From: Salvelinus alpinus
Lineage: Eukaryota > Chordata > Actinopteri > Salmoniformes > Salmonidae
Assembly: GCF_045679555.1 (NCBI RefSeq)
Contig: NC_092110.1
Coordinates: 4,777,890 to 4,841,889, forward strand
DNA: 64,000 nt
Direction: 5' to 3'
Made by a program: the position numbers and the translations under genes. Numbering within the stretch: position 1 is the first letter of the stretch; each line of letters starts with the position of its first letter. Below are positions 47,931 through 64,000 of the stretch, piece by piece. The notes below the pieces were generated by a model. That model saw only the letters and a list, made by a program, of their open reading frames with translations. It ran no database searches and was not told the DNA's origin.

Positions 47931-48014
47931 CATGGTATAGTCAAGCACACACAGTCCATCCTCATTGACGGCTAGCCAAACCTGGGACTGCTCCACAGAC
48001 GAGGGAGGTATAGG
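47931..48014 (-). CDS. plekhh1: plekhh1 exon (FERM F3 start)
   Basis: It encodes residues 607-634: PIPPSSVEQSQVWLAVNEDG then LCVLDYTM, the first strands of the F3 lobe (V-W-L-A-V-N-E-D-G is the conserved block). It is 84 bases, phase 0 at both ends. Acceptor CTGTCTGCAG, donor ATG|GTAAGT. The flanking introns contain a foldback cluster on the 3' side and an LINE/Tc1 nest on the 5' side. Confidence 0.92.
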
Positions 48015-48065
48015 CTGCAGACAGAGACGGAGGAGAGACGCAGATGGTATACAGAGACAGTAGGT

Positions 48066-49520
48066 CAAGCGTAAAGTTTTTTATGTCACGTGCACAAGTA
48101 CAGTGAAATGCCTTTCTTGCAATCTAAAACCAAACAATGCAGCAATCAATTTCAATGTAGCACTAAAGATAACATAAGGTAGAACGAAAACACACAAGAA
48201 ATAAAAATAAGAAGAACACGAGAAAGCAAGAAGCTACACTACATGACCAAAGGTATGTGGACACCTGCTCATTGAACATCTCATTCCAAAATCATGGCCA
48301 TTAAAATGAAGTTGGTCTCCCTTTTGCTGCTATAACAGCCTCCACTCTTCTGGGAAGGCTTTCCCACTAGATGTTGGAACATTCAGCCACTTGCTTCCAT
48401 TCAGCCACAGGAGCATTAGTGAGGTCGGACACTGATGTTGGGCCATTAGGCCTGGCTCACGGACGGCGTTCCAATTCACCCCAAGGGAATTGGAAACACA
48501 GAATCGTCTAGAATGTCATTGTATGCTGTAGTGTTAAGGTTTCCCTTCACTGGAACTTAGGGGCCTAGCCCGAACCATGAAAAACAGCCCCAGACCATTA
48601 TTCCTCTTCCACCAAACTTTACAGTTGACTCTATGCATTGGGGCAGGTAGCGTTCTCCTGGCATCCGCCAAACCCAGATGGTGAAGTGTGATTAGTTTCC
48701 ACCACTCCAGAGTTCAATGGCGGCGAGCTTTACACCACTCCAGCCAATGCTTGGCATTGCGCATGGTGATCTTAGGTTTGTGTGCGGCTGCTCGGCCATG
48801 GAAACCCATTTCATGAAGCTCCCGATGAACAGTTGTTGTGCTGACGTTCCTCCCAGAGGCAGTTTGGAACCTGGTAGTGAGTGTTGCAACGGAGGACAGA
48901 CGATTTTAACGCGCTACGAGCTTCAGCACTCTGCGGTCCTGGTCTGTGAGCTTATGTGGCCTACCACTTTGCAGCTGAGCAGTTAGACGTTTCCACTTCA
49001 CAATAACTGCACTCACAGTTGACTGGGGCAGCTCTAGCAGGGCAGAAATTTTACTAACTGACTTGTTGGAAAGGTGGCATCCTATGAAAGTGCCATGTTG
49101 AAAGTCACTGAGCTCTTCTACTGCCAATGTTTGTCTATGGAGATTGCATGGCGGTGTGCTTGATTTTATACACCTGTCAGCAACGGGTATGGCTGAAATA
49201 GCCAAATCTACTAATTTGAAGGGGTGTCCAAATACCTTTGTATATATAGTGTATATACAAGGTCAGTTCCAGTACCATATTTACAATGTGAAGGGATACT
49301 GGAGTGATAGAGGTAGATACTGTATGTATAGGGGTAAGGTGACTAGGCATCAGGATATATGATAAACAGAGTAGCAGCAGCGTAAATTATGATTGTATGT
49401 GAGTGTGTGTGCATGTGTGTAGAGTCAGTACAAATGCGTGTGCATGTTATGTGTGTGTTGGAGTGTCAGTGTGTGTGAGTCCTGTGAGTATGCATAGAGA
49501 ATAAAGTACAAGGGTCAACT
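48066..49520 (-). mobile_element. L2-like LINE 3' UTR, split by a Tc1-like element
   Basis: The minus-strand 3' end (complement of GTGCACAAGTACAGTGAAAT) lies at 48066-48237 and upstream UTR sequence at 49248-49520 (GAGTAGCAGCAGCG and GT-rich blocks), as in the L2 copy at 62406. Family B Tc1 lies in between. No coding part remains. It meets a plus-strand L2 3' end at about 49522. Confidence 0.75.
48238..49247 (-). mobile_element. Tc1-like family B copy 2, internally deleted
   Basis: Left end ATGACCAAAGGTATGTGGAC and right end GTGTCCAAATACCTTTGTAT, with TA at the borders. A deletion near 48485 removes the coding part around the DxNAP motif. Minus-strand pieces at 48692-48889 and 48906-49205 keep the N-terminal region (SVSKISALLELPQSTVSAVI helix-turn-helix). 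In the plekhh1 intron. Confidence 0.9.
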
Positions 49521-49522
49521 CA

Positions 49523-50106
49523 GACAGAGGGTAGTGCGTACGGCCCAGTACATCACTGGTGCCAAGCTTCCTGCCATCCAGGACCTCGATACCAGGCGGT
49601 GTCAGAGGAAGGCACTAAAAATTGTCAAAGACTCCAGCCTCCCTAATCACAGACTGTTCTCTCTGCTACCGCACGGCAAGCGGTACCGCAGCGCCAAGTC
49701 TAGGTCCAAGAGGCTTCTAAACAGCTTCTACCCCCAAGCCATAAGACTCCTGAACATCTAATCAAATGGCTACCCAGACTATTTGCTTTCCCCCCCCTCT
49801 TTTACACCGCTGCTACTCACTGTTGTGATCATCTATGCATAGTCACTTCAAATACTCTACCTACATGTACATACTACCTAAACTAACCGGTGCCCCCGCA
49901 CATTGACTCTGTACCGGTACCCCCCTGTATATAGTCTCGCTATTGTTATTTTACTGCTGCTCTTTAATTACTTGTTACTTTTATTTCTTATTCTTATCCG
50001 TATTTTTTTTAACTGCATTGTTGGTTAGGGGCTCGTAAGTAAGCATTTCACTGTAAGGTCTACACCTGCTGTATTCGCGCGTATGTGACTAATAAAATTT
50101 GATGGT
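49523..50106 (+). mobile_element. L2-like LINE, 3' end
   Basis: Plus-strand coding end: TAQYITGAKLPAIQDLDTRR, then QRKALKIVKD and a run to RSKRLLNSFYPQAIRLLN (frame 49534-49761). The 3' UTR ends ATGTGACTAATAAAATTTGA. 5'-truncated at about 49523. Confidence 0.9.
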
Positions 50107-50756
<650 letters not shown>

Positions 50757-50947
50757 CTGAATTGGTCCATGCTGCAGTCCTGTTTGTAGCGTTTGGGGTA
50801 GAAGCGCTCCAGGGCCTGTACGAGGATCTGTTGGGTTTTGGGCTGAGGGGAGTTGCAGCTAGGGGAGATCTGTTGGGCTTTAGGCTGAGGAGAGGAGCTA
50901 CTGCTGGGGGAGAAGGGGGCCGGACGGTCCAGGTCACCATGTTCTAC
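50757..50947 (-). CDS. plekhh1: plekhh1 exon (FERM F2, with Ser/Pro/Gln-rich linker)
   Basis: It encodes residues 500-562: VEHGDLDRPAPF, then a low-complexity linker, then QILVQALERFYPKRYKQDCS and MDQF. The linker contains two copies of a 14-residue unit (SSPQPKAQQISPSC / NSPQPKTQQI...), a 42-bp in-frame duplication. The linker lies between F2 helices, where family members vary in length. Starts in phase 0, ends leaving two bases (AG) for the next exon. Acceptor CCCTCCCCAG, donor CAG|GTAATA. Its 3' end is also duplicated in the next intron. Confidence 0.93.
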
Positions 50948-50995
50948 CTGGGGAGGGAGAGGGTGTGATTTGTAATAAAAACACATTTGTAGTCA

Positions 50996-51229
<234 letters not shown>

Positions 51230-51330
51230 TCACAATGGTTAACGCATGATGGTCTGCACCTCGTCATCCATTTTCGGTGTCTTCAGCTCAACAATGAACA
51301 CATCAAGGAACTAAAACAAGGTAAAGCCTA

Positions 51331-52108
<778 letters not shown>

Positions 52109-52290
52109 CTAGAGGACGGGAGAGGAGAGTGTGACTTCTTAAATGATTGGGTGTAACAGAAAGTGTGCTTATTCATAGTCTATTGTCCATTGGTCTGCAC
52201 TTTGCCGACTTTTTGTGTGTGCCTCTCCATCTTCCCGACTTGGTAGGTGTTTGATTGTTCGCGTGCTAGTTGGTTGCGTGTCTGTGTTTA

Positions 52291-52665
<375 letters not shown>

Positions 52666-52691
52666 TTATCTTTGACGGTGGGTTATCATTA

Positions 52692-52868
<177 letters not shown>

Positions 52869-53043
52869 TCATACAACACTAAAGCAACCAAGCGTGACAT
52901 TTAACAAGTGACAGGAAGATCTGCTCACCAGAACCAAACTGTGCTAACTCTGACATTTTCTTACCAGATGGTGCTTTTCGACACACATTGGATGTGTAAC
53001 CAGGCCAGCCATGCTGAATAGTGGAAAGGGGTACCAGTCTCTA

Positions 53044-53262
<219 letters not shown>

Positions 53263-53283
53263 TTACTTGCAATGATTGTGATA

Positions 53284-54757
53284 CATGTAAAAAAAGAAAA
53301 CGTCCTAGCACTGTCAACTGCGTTGTTTTATCAGCAAACTTAACATGTGTAAATATTTGAATGAACATAACAAGATTCAACAACTGAGACATAAACTGAA
53401 CAAGTTCCACAGACATTGAATAATGTATCCCTGAACAAAGGGGGGGGGGGGAATCAAAAGTAACAGTCAGTATCTGGTGTGGCCACCAGCTGCATTAAGT
53501 ACTGCAGTGTATCTCCTCCTTATGGACTGCACCAGATTTGCCAGTTCTTGCTGTGAGATGTTACCCCACTCTTTCACCAAGGCACCTGCTAGTTTCCGGA
53601 CATTTCTGGGGGGAATGGCCCTAGCCCTCACCCTCCGATCCAACAGGTCCCAGATGTGCTCAATGGGATTGAGATCCGGGCTCTTCGCTGGCCATGGCAG
53701 AACACTGACATTCCTGTCTTGCAGGAAATCACGCACAGAACGAGCAGTAAGGCTGGTGGCATTGTCATGCTGGAGGGTCATGTCAGGATGAGACTGCAGG
53801 AAGGGTACCAAATGAGGGAGGAGGACGTCTTCCCTGTAACGCACAGCGTTGAGATTGCCTGCAATGACAACAAGCTCAGTTCGATGATGCTGTGACACAC
53901 CGCCCCAGACCATGACGGACCCTCCACCTCCAAATCGATCCCACTCCAGAGTTCAGGCCTCGGTGTAATGCTCATTCCTTCGACGATAAACGTGAATCCG
54001 ACCATCACCCCTGGTGAGACAAAACCGCGACTCGCCAGTGAAGAGCACTTTTTGCCAGTTCTGTCTGGTCCAGCGATGGTGGGTTTGTGCCCATAGGCGA
54101 CGTTGTTGCCAGTGATGTCTGGTGAGGACCTGCCTTACAACAGGCCTACAAACCCTCAGTCCAGCCTCTCTCAGCCTATTGCGGACAGTCTGAGCACTGT
54201 TGGAGGGATTGTGTGTTCCTGGTGTAACTCGAGCAGTTGTTGTTGCCATCCTGTACCTTTCCCGCAGGTGTGATGTTCGGATGTACCGATCCTGTACAGG
54301 TGTTGTTACACGTGGTCTGTCACTGCGAGGACGATCAGCTGCCTGTCCTGTCTCCCTGTAGCGCTCTCGTAGGCGTCTCACAGTACGGACATTGCTATTT
54401 ATTGCCCTGGCCACATCTGCAGTCCTCATACCTCCTTGCAGCATGCCTTAGGCGCGTTCATGCAGATGAGCAGGGACCCTGGGCACCTTTCTTTTGGTGT
54501 TTTTCAGAGTCAGTAGAAAGGCCTCTTTAGTGTCCTACGTTTTCATAACTGTGACCTTAATTGCCTACCGTCTGTAAGCTGTTCGTGTCTTAACGACCGT
54601 TCCACAGGTGCATGTTCATTAATTGTTTATGGTTCATTGAACAAGCATGGGAAACAGCGTTTAAACCCTTTACAATGAAGATCTGTGAAGTTTTTTGGAT
54701 TTTTATCTTTGAAAGACAGGGTCCTGAAAAAGGGACGTTTCTTTTCTGCTGAGTGTA
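53284..54757 (-). mobile_element. Tc1-like transposon, family G, nearly complete
   Basis: The left end (AAAAAGAAAACGTCCTAGCA) and the right end (complement of CAGCAGAAAAGAAACGTCCC) are inverted. The size of about 1.47 kb is full length. A poly-G run lies at about 53440-53451. It sits in the plekhh1 intron between the exons at 53050 and 55986, in the same orientation as the gene. Confidence 0.93.
53467..54444 (-). pseudogene. Family G transposase, full-length frame with one stop
   Basis: One frame of 326 codons runs from MLQGGMRTADVARAIN at 54444 to GGHTRY at 53467, broken only by an in-frame TGA at about 53953-53955. The N-terminal HTH (ADVARAINSNVRTVRRLRER) and the GRPR-like linker (DRPRVT) are present. 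The first catalytic position reads VLFTGESRF: the Asp is replaced by Gly (codon GGC, one A-to-G change from GAC). The second Asp (LQHDNATS) and the Glu ([12 protein letters not shown]) are intact. Thus two point lesions separate this frame from the usual DDE plan. Length is normal for the family. Confidence 0.92.
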
Positions 54758-56114
<1,357 letters not shown>

Positions 56115-56350
56115 TCACACACACACACACACAGATTGGGTTACAAACTCAAGTGGTGCAACAGCTGACCAGGAACAGCCCTACTAGAGGCCAGTCATAA
56201 ACACTGTCTGCAGATTGAAGACTGGATCAAGAGGTTTCAGTAGTCAGTCCTCCTGGTTGCAAATAACATTAAAGAGCCCCTGACTAAATCTGGATCCTCG
56301 GCATCTGATACAGATCTTTTAAGGTATTCCTAGTCAACTGTTGTTAGTCA

Positions 56351-56890
<540 letters not shown>

Positions 56891-56906
56891 GGTAGCTAAC
56901 TGCCAA

Positions 56907-58672
56907 AATGAACTGCCTGAATGACTAGCGACCCGTAGCACTCACGTCTGTAGCCATGAAGTGCTTTGAAAGGCTGGTCATGGCTCACATCAACACCATC
57001 ATCCCAGAAACCCTAGACTCACTCAAATTTGCATACCGCCCCAACAGATCCAAAAATTATGCAATCTCTATTGTACTCCAAACAGCCCTTTCCCACCTGG
57101 ACAAAAGGAACAGTTACGTGAGAATGCTATTTGTTGACTACAGCTCAGTGTTCAAGAACATAGTGCCCTCAAAGCTCATCACTAAGCTAAGGACCCTGGG
57201 ACTAAACACCTCCCTCTGCAACTGGATCCTAAACTTCCTGACGGGCTGCCCCCAGGTGGTAAGGATAGGTAACAACACATCTGCCATGCTGATCCTCAAC
57301 ACGGGAGCCCCTCAAAGGTGCGTGCTCAGTCCCCTCCTGTACTCCCTGTTCATCCACGACTGCATGGCCAGGAACGACTCCAATACCATCATTAAGTAAA
57401 ATGTATATAGGTTCAGAAATGTTGTGAAATAGCACAGTTACAAATAGAAATCAAACTGGATGTACATCAGAAATAGAGGGAGGATTAAAAACAAACAAAA
57501 TATAACTATTGTAAAATAGATTGTGTCTGTAAAATGTGTATAAGATGTATAAACTGAAGGTAGAAGCCTAAGTGTTTATTAGTTTACTCCAATTGGGGGA
57601 AGGGTGGTAGGGTTTGCGGGGAATAATAAAGGTATATTCTTAAAAAAGTATGTATATCTATATAGGTATGTGTATATATGTATGCATAAGTGTATGTATA
57701 TGGATATATATATTTACCCAAAAAATTGTTTGCCGACAACAAAACGTTGGTAGGCCTGATCACCGACAATGATGAGACAGCCTATAGGGAGGTCACAGAC
57801 CTGGCAGTGTGGTGCCAGGACAACAAGCTCTGCCTCAATGTCAACAAGACAGAAGAGCTGATTGTGGACTACAAGAAAAGGAGGGCTGAGCACCCCCCAT
57901 TCTCATCGACGGTGCTGTAGTGGAGCAGGTTGAGAGCTTCAAGTTCCTTGGTGTCCACATCACTAACACGTTATCATGACCCAAACACACCAAGACAGTC
58001 GTGAAGAGGGGACGACAACGCCTATTCCCCCTCAGGAGAATGAAAAGATTTGGCATGGGTCCTCAGATCCTCAAAAGGTTTTACAGCTGCACCATCGAGA
58101 AAATCCTGACGGGTTGCATCACTGCCTGGTATAGCTTCCTGCCATCCAGGACCCCTATACCAGGCGGTGTCAGAGGAAGGCCCAAAAAATTGTCAGACTC
58201 CAGCCACCCTAGTCATAGACTGTTCTCTCTGCTACTGCACGCAGTACCGGAGCGCCAAGTCTAGGTCCAAAAGGTTCCTTAACAGCTTCTACGCCCAAGC
58301 CATAAGACTGCTAAACAGCTAATCAAATCGCTACCCGGACTATTTGCAGTTACCCCCTTTTCTACTCTGCTGCTACTCGCTGTTTATTATCTATGCATAA
58401 TAACTTTACCCCTGCCTACCTGTACATATTAACTCAATTACCTTGACTAACCTGTACCCCCGCACACTGACTCGGTACCAGTACACCCTGTATATATTGT
58501 TATTTTATTGTGGTACTTTTTAAACTTTAGTTAATTTTATTTTTTATAAATGTTTTGAGCAAATATTTTCTTACTTTTCAAACAATGCTGCTTTGTTGGT
58601 TAAGGGCTTGTAAGTAAACTTGTCACGCACGGTAAGGTCTACACTGTTTTATAACATTTGATTTGATTTGTC
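56907..58672 (+). mobile_element. L2-like LINE with RT region, interrupted
   Basis: The frame at 56956-57399 shows [46 protein letters not shown] and [20 protein letters not shown], corresponding to RT palm blocks (PQGCVLSPL has Gln-Arg-Cys here). A block of about 320 bp (57398-57718) interrupts before the YADD region. Beyond it [20 protein letters not shown] and the CITAWY end follow, frame-broken. The 3' UTR ends AACATTTGATTTGATTT. In plekhh1 intron, antisense to the gene. Confidence 0.88.
57398..57718. mobile_element. Insertion within the L2-like LINE, unclassified
   Basis: The block begins AATGTATATAGGTTCAGAAA and ends in AT-rich TATGTATATGGATATATATA. It has no frame. It looks like the 3' end of a retroposed dispersed repeat, with AATAATAAAGG before the AT-rich tail. 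Class inferred only from position and tail. Confidence 0.5.
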
Positions 58673-58826
58673 TGTGGATTGCGATTTACATTTGAGTATT
58701 GTTTCCTGTTTACAAATATTGTGAGTTGCACTGTACTTATTTACATAATACTGGGACTTATCCCACTGGGACTTATCTATCTCCATAGGAAGAGGCCATA
58801 GGTTAGGGTTAGTGTGGAGTTATAAG

Positions 58827-59605
<779 letters not shown>

Positions 59606-60533
59606 AAAGGTGCTACACATAGGATTGTTTGGAATTTTTTGCATTTCAGAACATGTCCATAATATATCTGCAGTAATAGTGGAATGATAGTGTTTCACAG
59701 TATAACTTAGCCGCCATTGTTGTGATTGGCTGGCATCCTATTGATTTCTCCCGCCGGAGTGGCATCTGTTGTCAAAATGGGAAAGCTGTTCTGACTTTGT
59801 GGTTGTGTTATCTAGTGGAAATCACTCTGTCATTTCCTGGTTGCTAGAATTCTAAGCATTTCGCTCAATTTCAGTTAATGTGAGAAAAAAAACAAGCACT
59901 GAATATTTAACCTCATTTAACCTCTGAATCAGAGAGGTGCGGGGGCTGCCTTAATCAACATCCACGTCATCAGCGCCCAGGGAACAGTGGGTTAACTGCT
60001 TTGCTCAGGGATTTGATCCAGCAACCATTTTGGTTTCTGGCCCAGAGCTCCTACCCGCCAGGCTACCTGCCATATTATCTAAACCGCTTTAAAATATATT
60101 TTCAACAACTAAAAATATTGTTTTTAAAGCTGTTTGAAGCTGGTGGACCAAAACTGCTTCAAACAACTGTAATAACATATTTGTTTTGTTATTGGAAAGA
60201 TATTTCACAGCGATTTAAACAGTACAATGATTCCTTACACTATTCAGTGCTTGTTTTCTCACAAACTGAAATTGAGCGAACGGTGTAGAATTTTAGCAAC
60301 CAGGAAATGACCAGGAGATTGTCACTAGATAACCCAGCCACAAAATCAGAACGGTTTCCCATTTTGACAACAGATGCTGCTCCCGCGAGATAAATCAATA
60401 GGCGAATCACAACACTGGCGGTTAAGTAATACTGTGAAACACTATCATTCCACTATTAGCGGCTGATATATTATGGACATTTTCTGAAATTACAATTCAA
60501 AAAATTATACAAAATCCTATGTGTAACACCTTT
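59606..60533. mobile_element. Foldback element with about 300-bp arms, loop carrying a SINE
   Basis: The left arm (59606-59905) and right arm (60242-60533) are inverted copies over their whole length. AAAGGTGCTACACATAGGAT pairs with the complement of the right end ATCCTATGTGTAACACCTTT, and the inner ends pair through ACAAGCACTGAATA / TATTCAGTGCTTGT. Small indels distinguish the arms. The 336-bp loop contains a minus-strand SINE. There is no coding capacity; it is a large non-autonomous foldback DNA element in a plekhh1 intron. Confidence 0.9.
59908..60076 (-). mobile_element. tRNA-derived SINE in the foldback loop
   Basis: On the minus strand: GGCAGGTAGCCTGGCGGGTA (A box region), GGTTGCTGGATCAAATCCC (B box), GCAGTTAACCCACTGTTCCC, and an end with CTCTGATTCAGAGG. 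It shares the head type of the SINE at 32285 but has a different 3' end. Confidence 0.82.
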
Positions 60534-60771
60534 AACTTTAAAGCTACAGTTGTTTTTCGTTTTATGAACAGAAACTTGGTTGCTGTTTCTATGCTATAAT
60601 TGTAAAAATTTGAATAAATCTTTAATACTGGTAATCAGAATGTGTTGTTAGGTGTCAAAATATATGGCTACAATTTGATTAATGTTTGAAGTGTAATTTT
60701 ATGATTACATTTAAAAAGCTATTGCTTACCTTTTTATTTTTCTGAATAAATGTGTAGAAATATATTGCTTA

Positions 60772-62230
<1,459 letters not shown>

Positions 62231-62237
62231 TTAAGCA

Positions 62238-62391
<154 letters not shown>

Positions 62392-62405
62392 CACACAGGC
62401 ACACA

Positions 62406-64000
62406 AATCATATCAAATACAATTTTACTTGTCACATGCTTCATAAACAACAGGTGTGGACTAACAGTGAAATGCTTACTTACGGGCCCTTCCCAACAAT
62501 GCAGAGAGAAAGGAAATAAATAAATAATAAAAAAAAGTTAAACACGTAATAATAAAAGTAATAATAAATACAAAATTAGTAATGATAACTTGGCTATATA
62601 TAACGGGGTACCAGTACAGAGTCGACGTGCAGGGGTACGAGTTAATTGAGGTAGATATGTACATACAACTAGGAATAAAGTGACAGGTAATAAACAGTAG
62701 CAGCAGCGTATGTGATGAGTCAAAAAAGTTAGTGCAAAAAGGGTCAATGCAGATAGTCCGGGTAGCTATTTGGAAAACTGAAGCTGTTTAGGTTCCTGTT
62801 GGTTCCAGAATTGGTGCATCGGTACTGCTTTCCAAGATAACAGTATATGACTAGGGTGGCTGGGGTCTTTGACACTTTTTAGGGCCTTCCTCTGACACCA
62901 CCTGTTATAGAGGTCCGGGATGACAGGGAGCTTGGCCCCAGTGATGTACTGGGCCGTCCGCACTACCCTCTGTAGCGCCTTGCGGTTGGATGCCGAGCAT
63001 TTGCAGTACCAAGCGGTGATGCAGCCAGTCAAGATGCTCTCAATGGTGCAGCTGTAGAACGTTTTGATGCCAAATCTTTTCAGCCACCTGAGGGGTAAGA
63101 GGCATTGTCGTGCCCTCTTCACGACTGTGTTGGTATGTTTGGATCATGATAGATCATTAGTGATGTGTACACATTGAGGAAGCTCTCAACCTGCTCCACT
63201 ACAGCCCCGGAGGTGGTCAGCCCTCCTTTTCTTGTAGTCCACAATCAGCTCTTTTGTCTTGCTGACATTGAGGCAGAGGTTGTTGTCCTGGCACCACACT
63301 GCCAGGTGTCTGTGACCTCCTCTCTATTGACTGTCTCATCTGTTTGGTAATCAGGCCTACCACCGTTGTGCCATTGACAAACTTAATGATGGTGTTGGAG
63401 TCGTGCACGGCCATGCAGTCGTGGGTGAACAGGGAGTACAGGAGGGGAATAAGCATGCACCCCTGAGGGGCCCCCGTGTTGAGGGTCAGCGTGGCGAATG
63501 TGCTGTTGCCTACCCTCACCACCTGGGGGCGTCGCGTCAGGAAATCCACGATCCAGTTGCAGAGGGAGACGTTCAGTCCCAGGGTCTTTAGCTTAGTGAT
63601 GAGCTTGGAGGGCACTATGGAGTTGAACGCTGAGCTGTAGTCAATGAATAGCATTTTCACATAGGTGTTCCTTTTGTCCAAGTTGGAAAGTGCAGTGTGG
63701 AGTGCAATAGAGATTGCATCATCTGTGGATCTGTTGGGGCGGTATGTGAATTTGAGTGTGTCTAGGGTGTCTGGGATGATGGTATTGATGTGATCCATGA
63801 CCAGCCTTTCAAAGCACTTCATGGCTACAGATGTGAGTGCTACGTGGCGATAGTCATTTAGACAACTTGGCGTTTTTGGGCACAGGGACTATGATGATCT
63901 GCTTCAAACATGTTGGTATTACAGACTGGGTCAGGGAGAGGTTGAAAATGTCAGTGAAGATGCTTGACAGCTGGTCAGTGCATGCTCTGAGTATGCACCC
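62406..64000 (-). mobile_element. L2-like LINE with RT region, runs off the window
   Basis: On the minus strand from the right: RT frame 63217-63822 with [40 protein letters not shown] and NTGAPQGC, followed by [10 protein letters not shown]. The catalytic box reads [10 protein letters not shown] where KFADDTTVVG is usual, so both active-site Asp residues are lost. Frameshifts follow. The CITAWYCKCSASNRKALQRV end is at 62766-63122, then a 3' UTR ending near 62406 in sequence complementary to CAAATACAATTTTACTTGTC. The 5' part continues past 64000. Confidence 0.92.

Noticed and set aside
62766..63822. Reverse-transcriptase-like frames as upstream plekhh1 exons
   Set aside because: They match the L2-like LINE copies at 25970 and 56907 and contain no PH or coiled-coil sequence.

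Overview
The window is vertebrate nuclear DNA, almost certainly from a salmonid fish (Salmo/Oncorhynchus/Salvelinus group). The case rests on intron-split vertebrate genes embedded in many families of Tc1-like transposons, a fragment with Sleeping Beauty-type terminal repeats, tRNA-derived SINEs with the salmonid-type tail, L2-like LINEs, palindromic MITEs and long CA arrays. The genus cannot be fixed from sequence alone. Family letters (Tc1-A to Tc1-H) are labels made for this annotation only.

Two host genes are supported, both on the minus strand. (1) The 3' part of a PLEKHH-family gene, best matched to plekhh1, runs from 62128 down to the stop codon at 40521. Sixteen consecutive exons with consensus GT-AG borders and matching phases join without a break into 749 codons plus stop. 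They encode the end of PH domain 1, a complete PH domain 2, a MyTH4 domain and a FERM domain. The 5' exons lie beyond the right edge. (2) The first coding exon of slc25a21 (mitochondrial 2-oxodicarboxylate carrier) lies at 30220-30289. No other exon of it is visible to the left, so positions 1-30219 look like part of a very long first intron. PLEKHH1 and SLC25A21 both lie on human chromosome 14, which fits this pairing.

Layout: 1-30219 is repeat-rich intronic DNA of slc25a21. It contains a GA tract, adjacent Tc1-like elements, a triple nest (MITE, hAT-like, Tc1-like), an inverted-repeat Tc1 composite at 17-19.4 kb, and a deep nest at 24.0-29.8 kb. From 30.2 to 38.7 kb come the slc25a21 5' end, then intergenic DNA with SINE, LINE and Tc1-like debris. 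From about 38.7 to 62.1 kb is plekhh1, whose introns hold Tc1-like, foldback, L2 and SINE insertions. From 62.2 kb to the end are a CA array and a minus-strand L2-like LINE upstream of the last visible exon.

The most unusual structure is a 37-bp minisatellite of 34 units with an exact period (44859-46116). It consists of copies of the 3' end of a plekhh1 exon together with its 5' splice site. The same gene has two further tandem duplications across exon/donor borders (58827-59013 and 50600-50815), an in-exon 42-bp duplication, and a 3' splice site whose upstream tract is a roughly 145-bp TG repeat. Together these suggest a gene whose splice borders are being remodelled by tandem-repeat growth.
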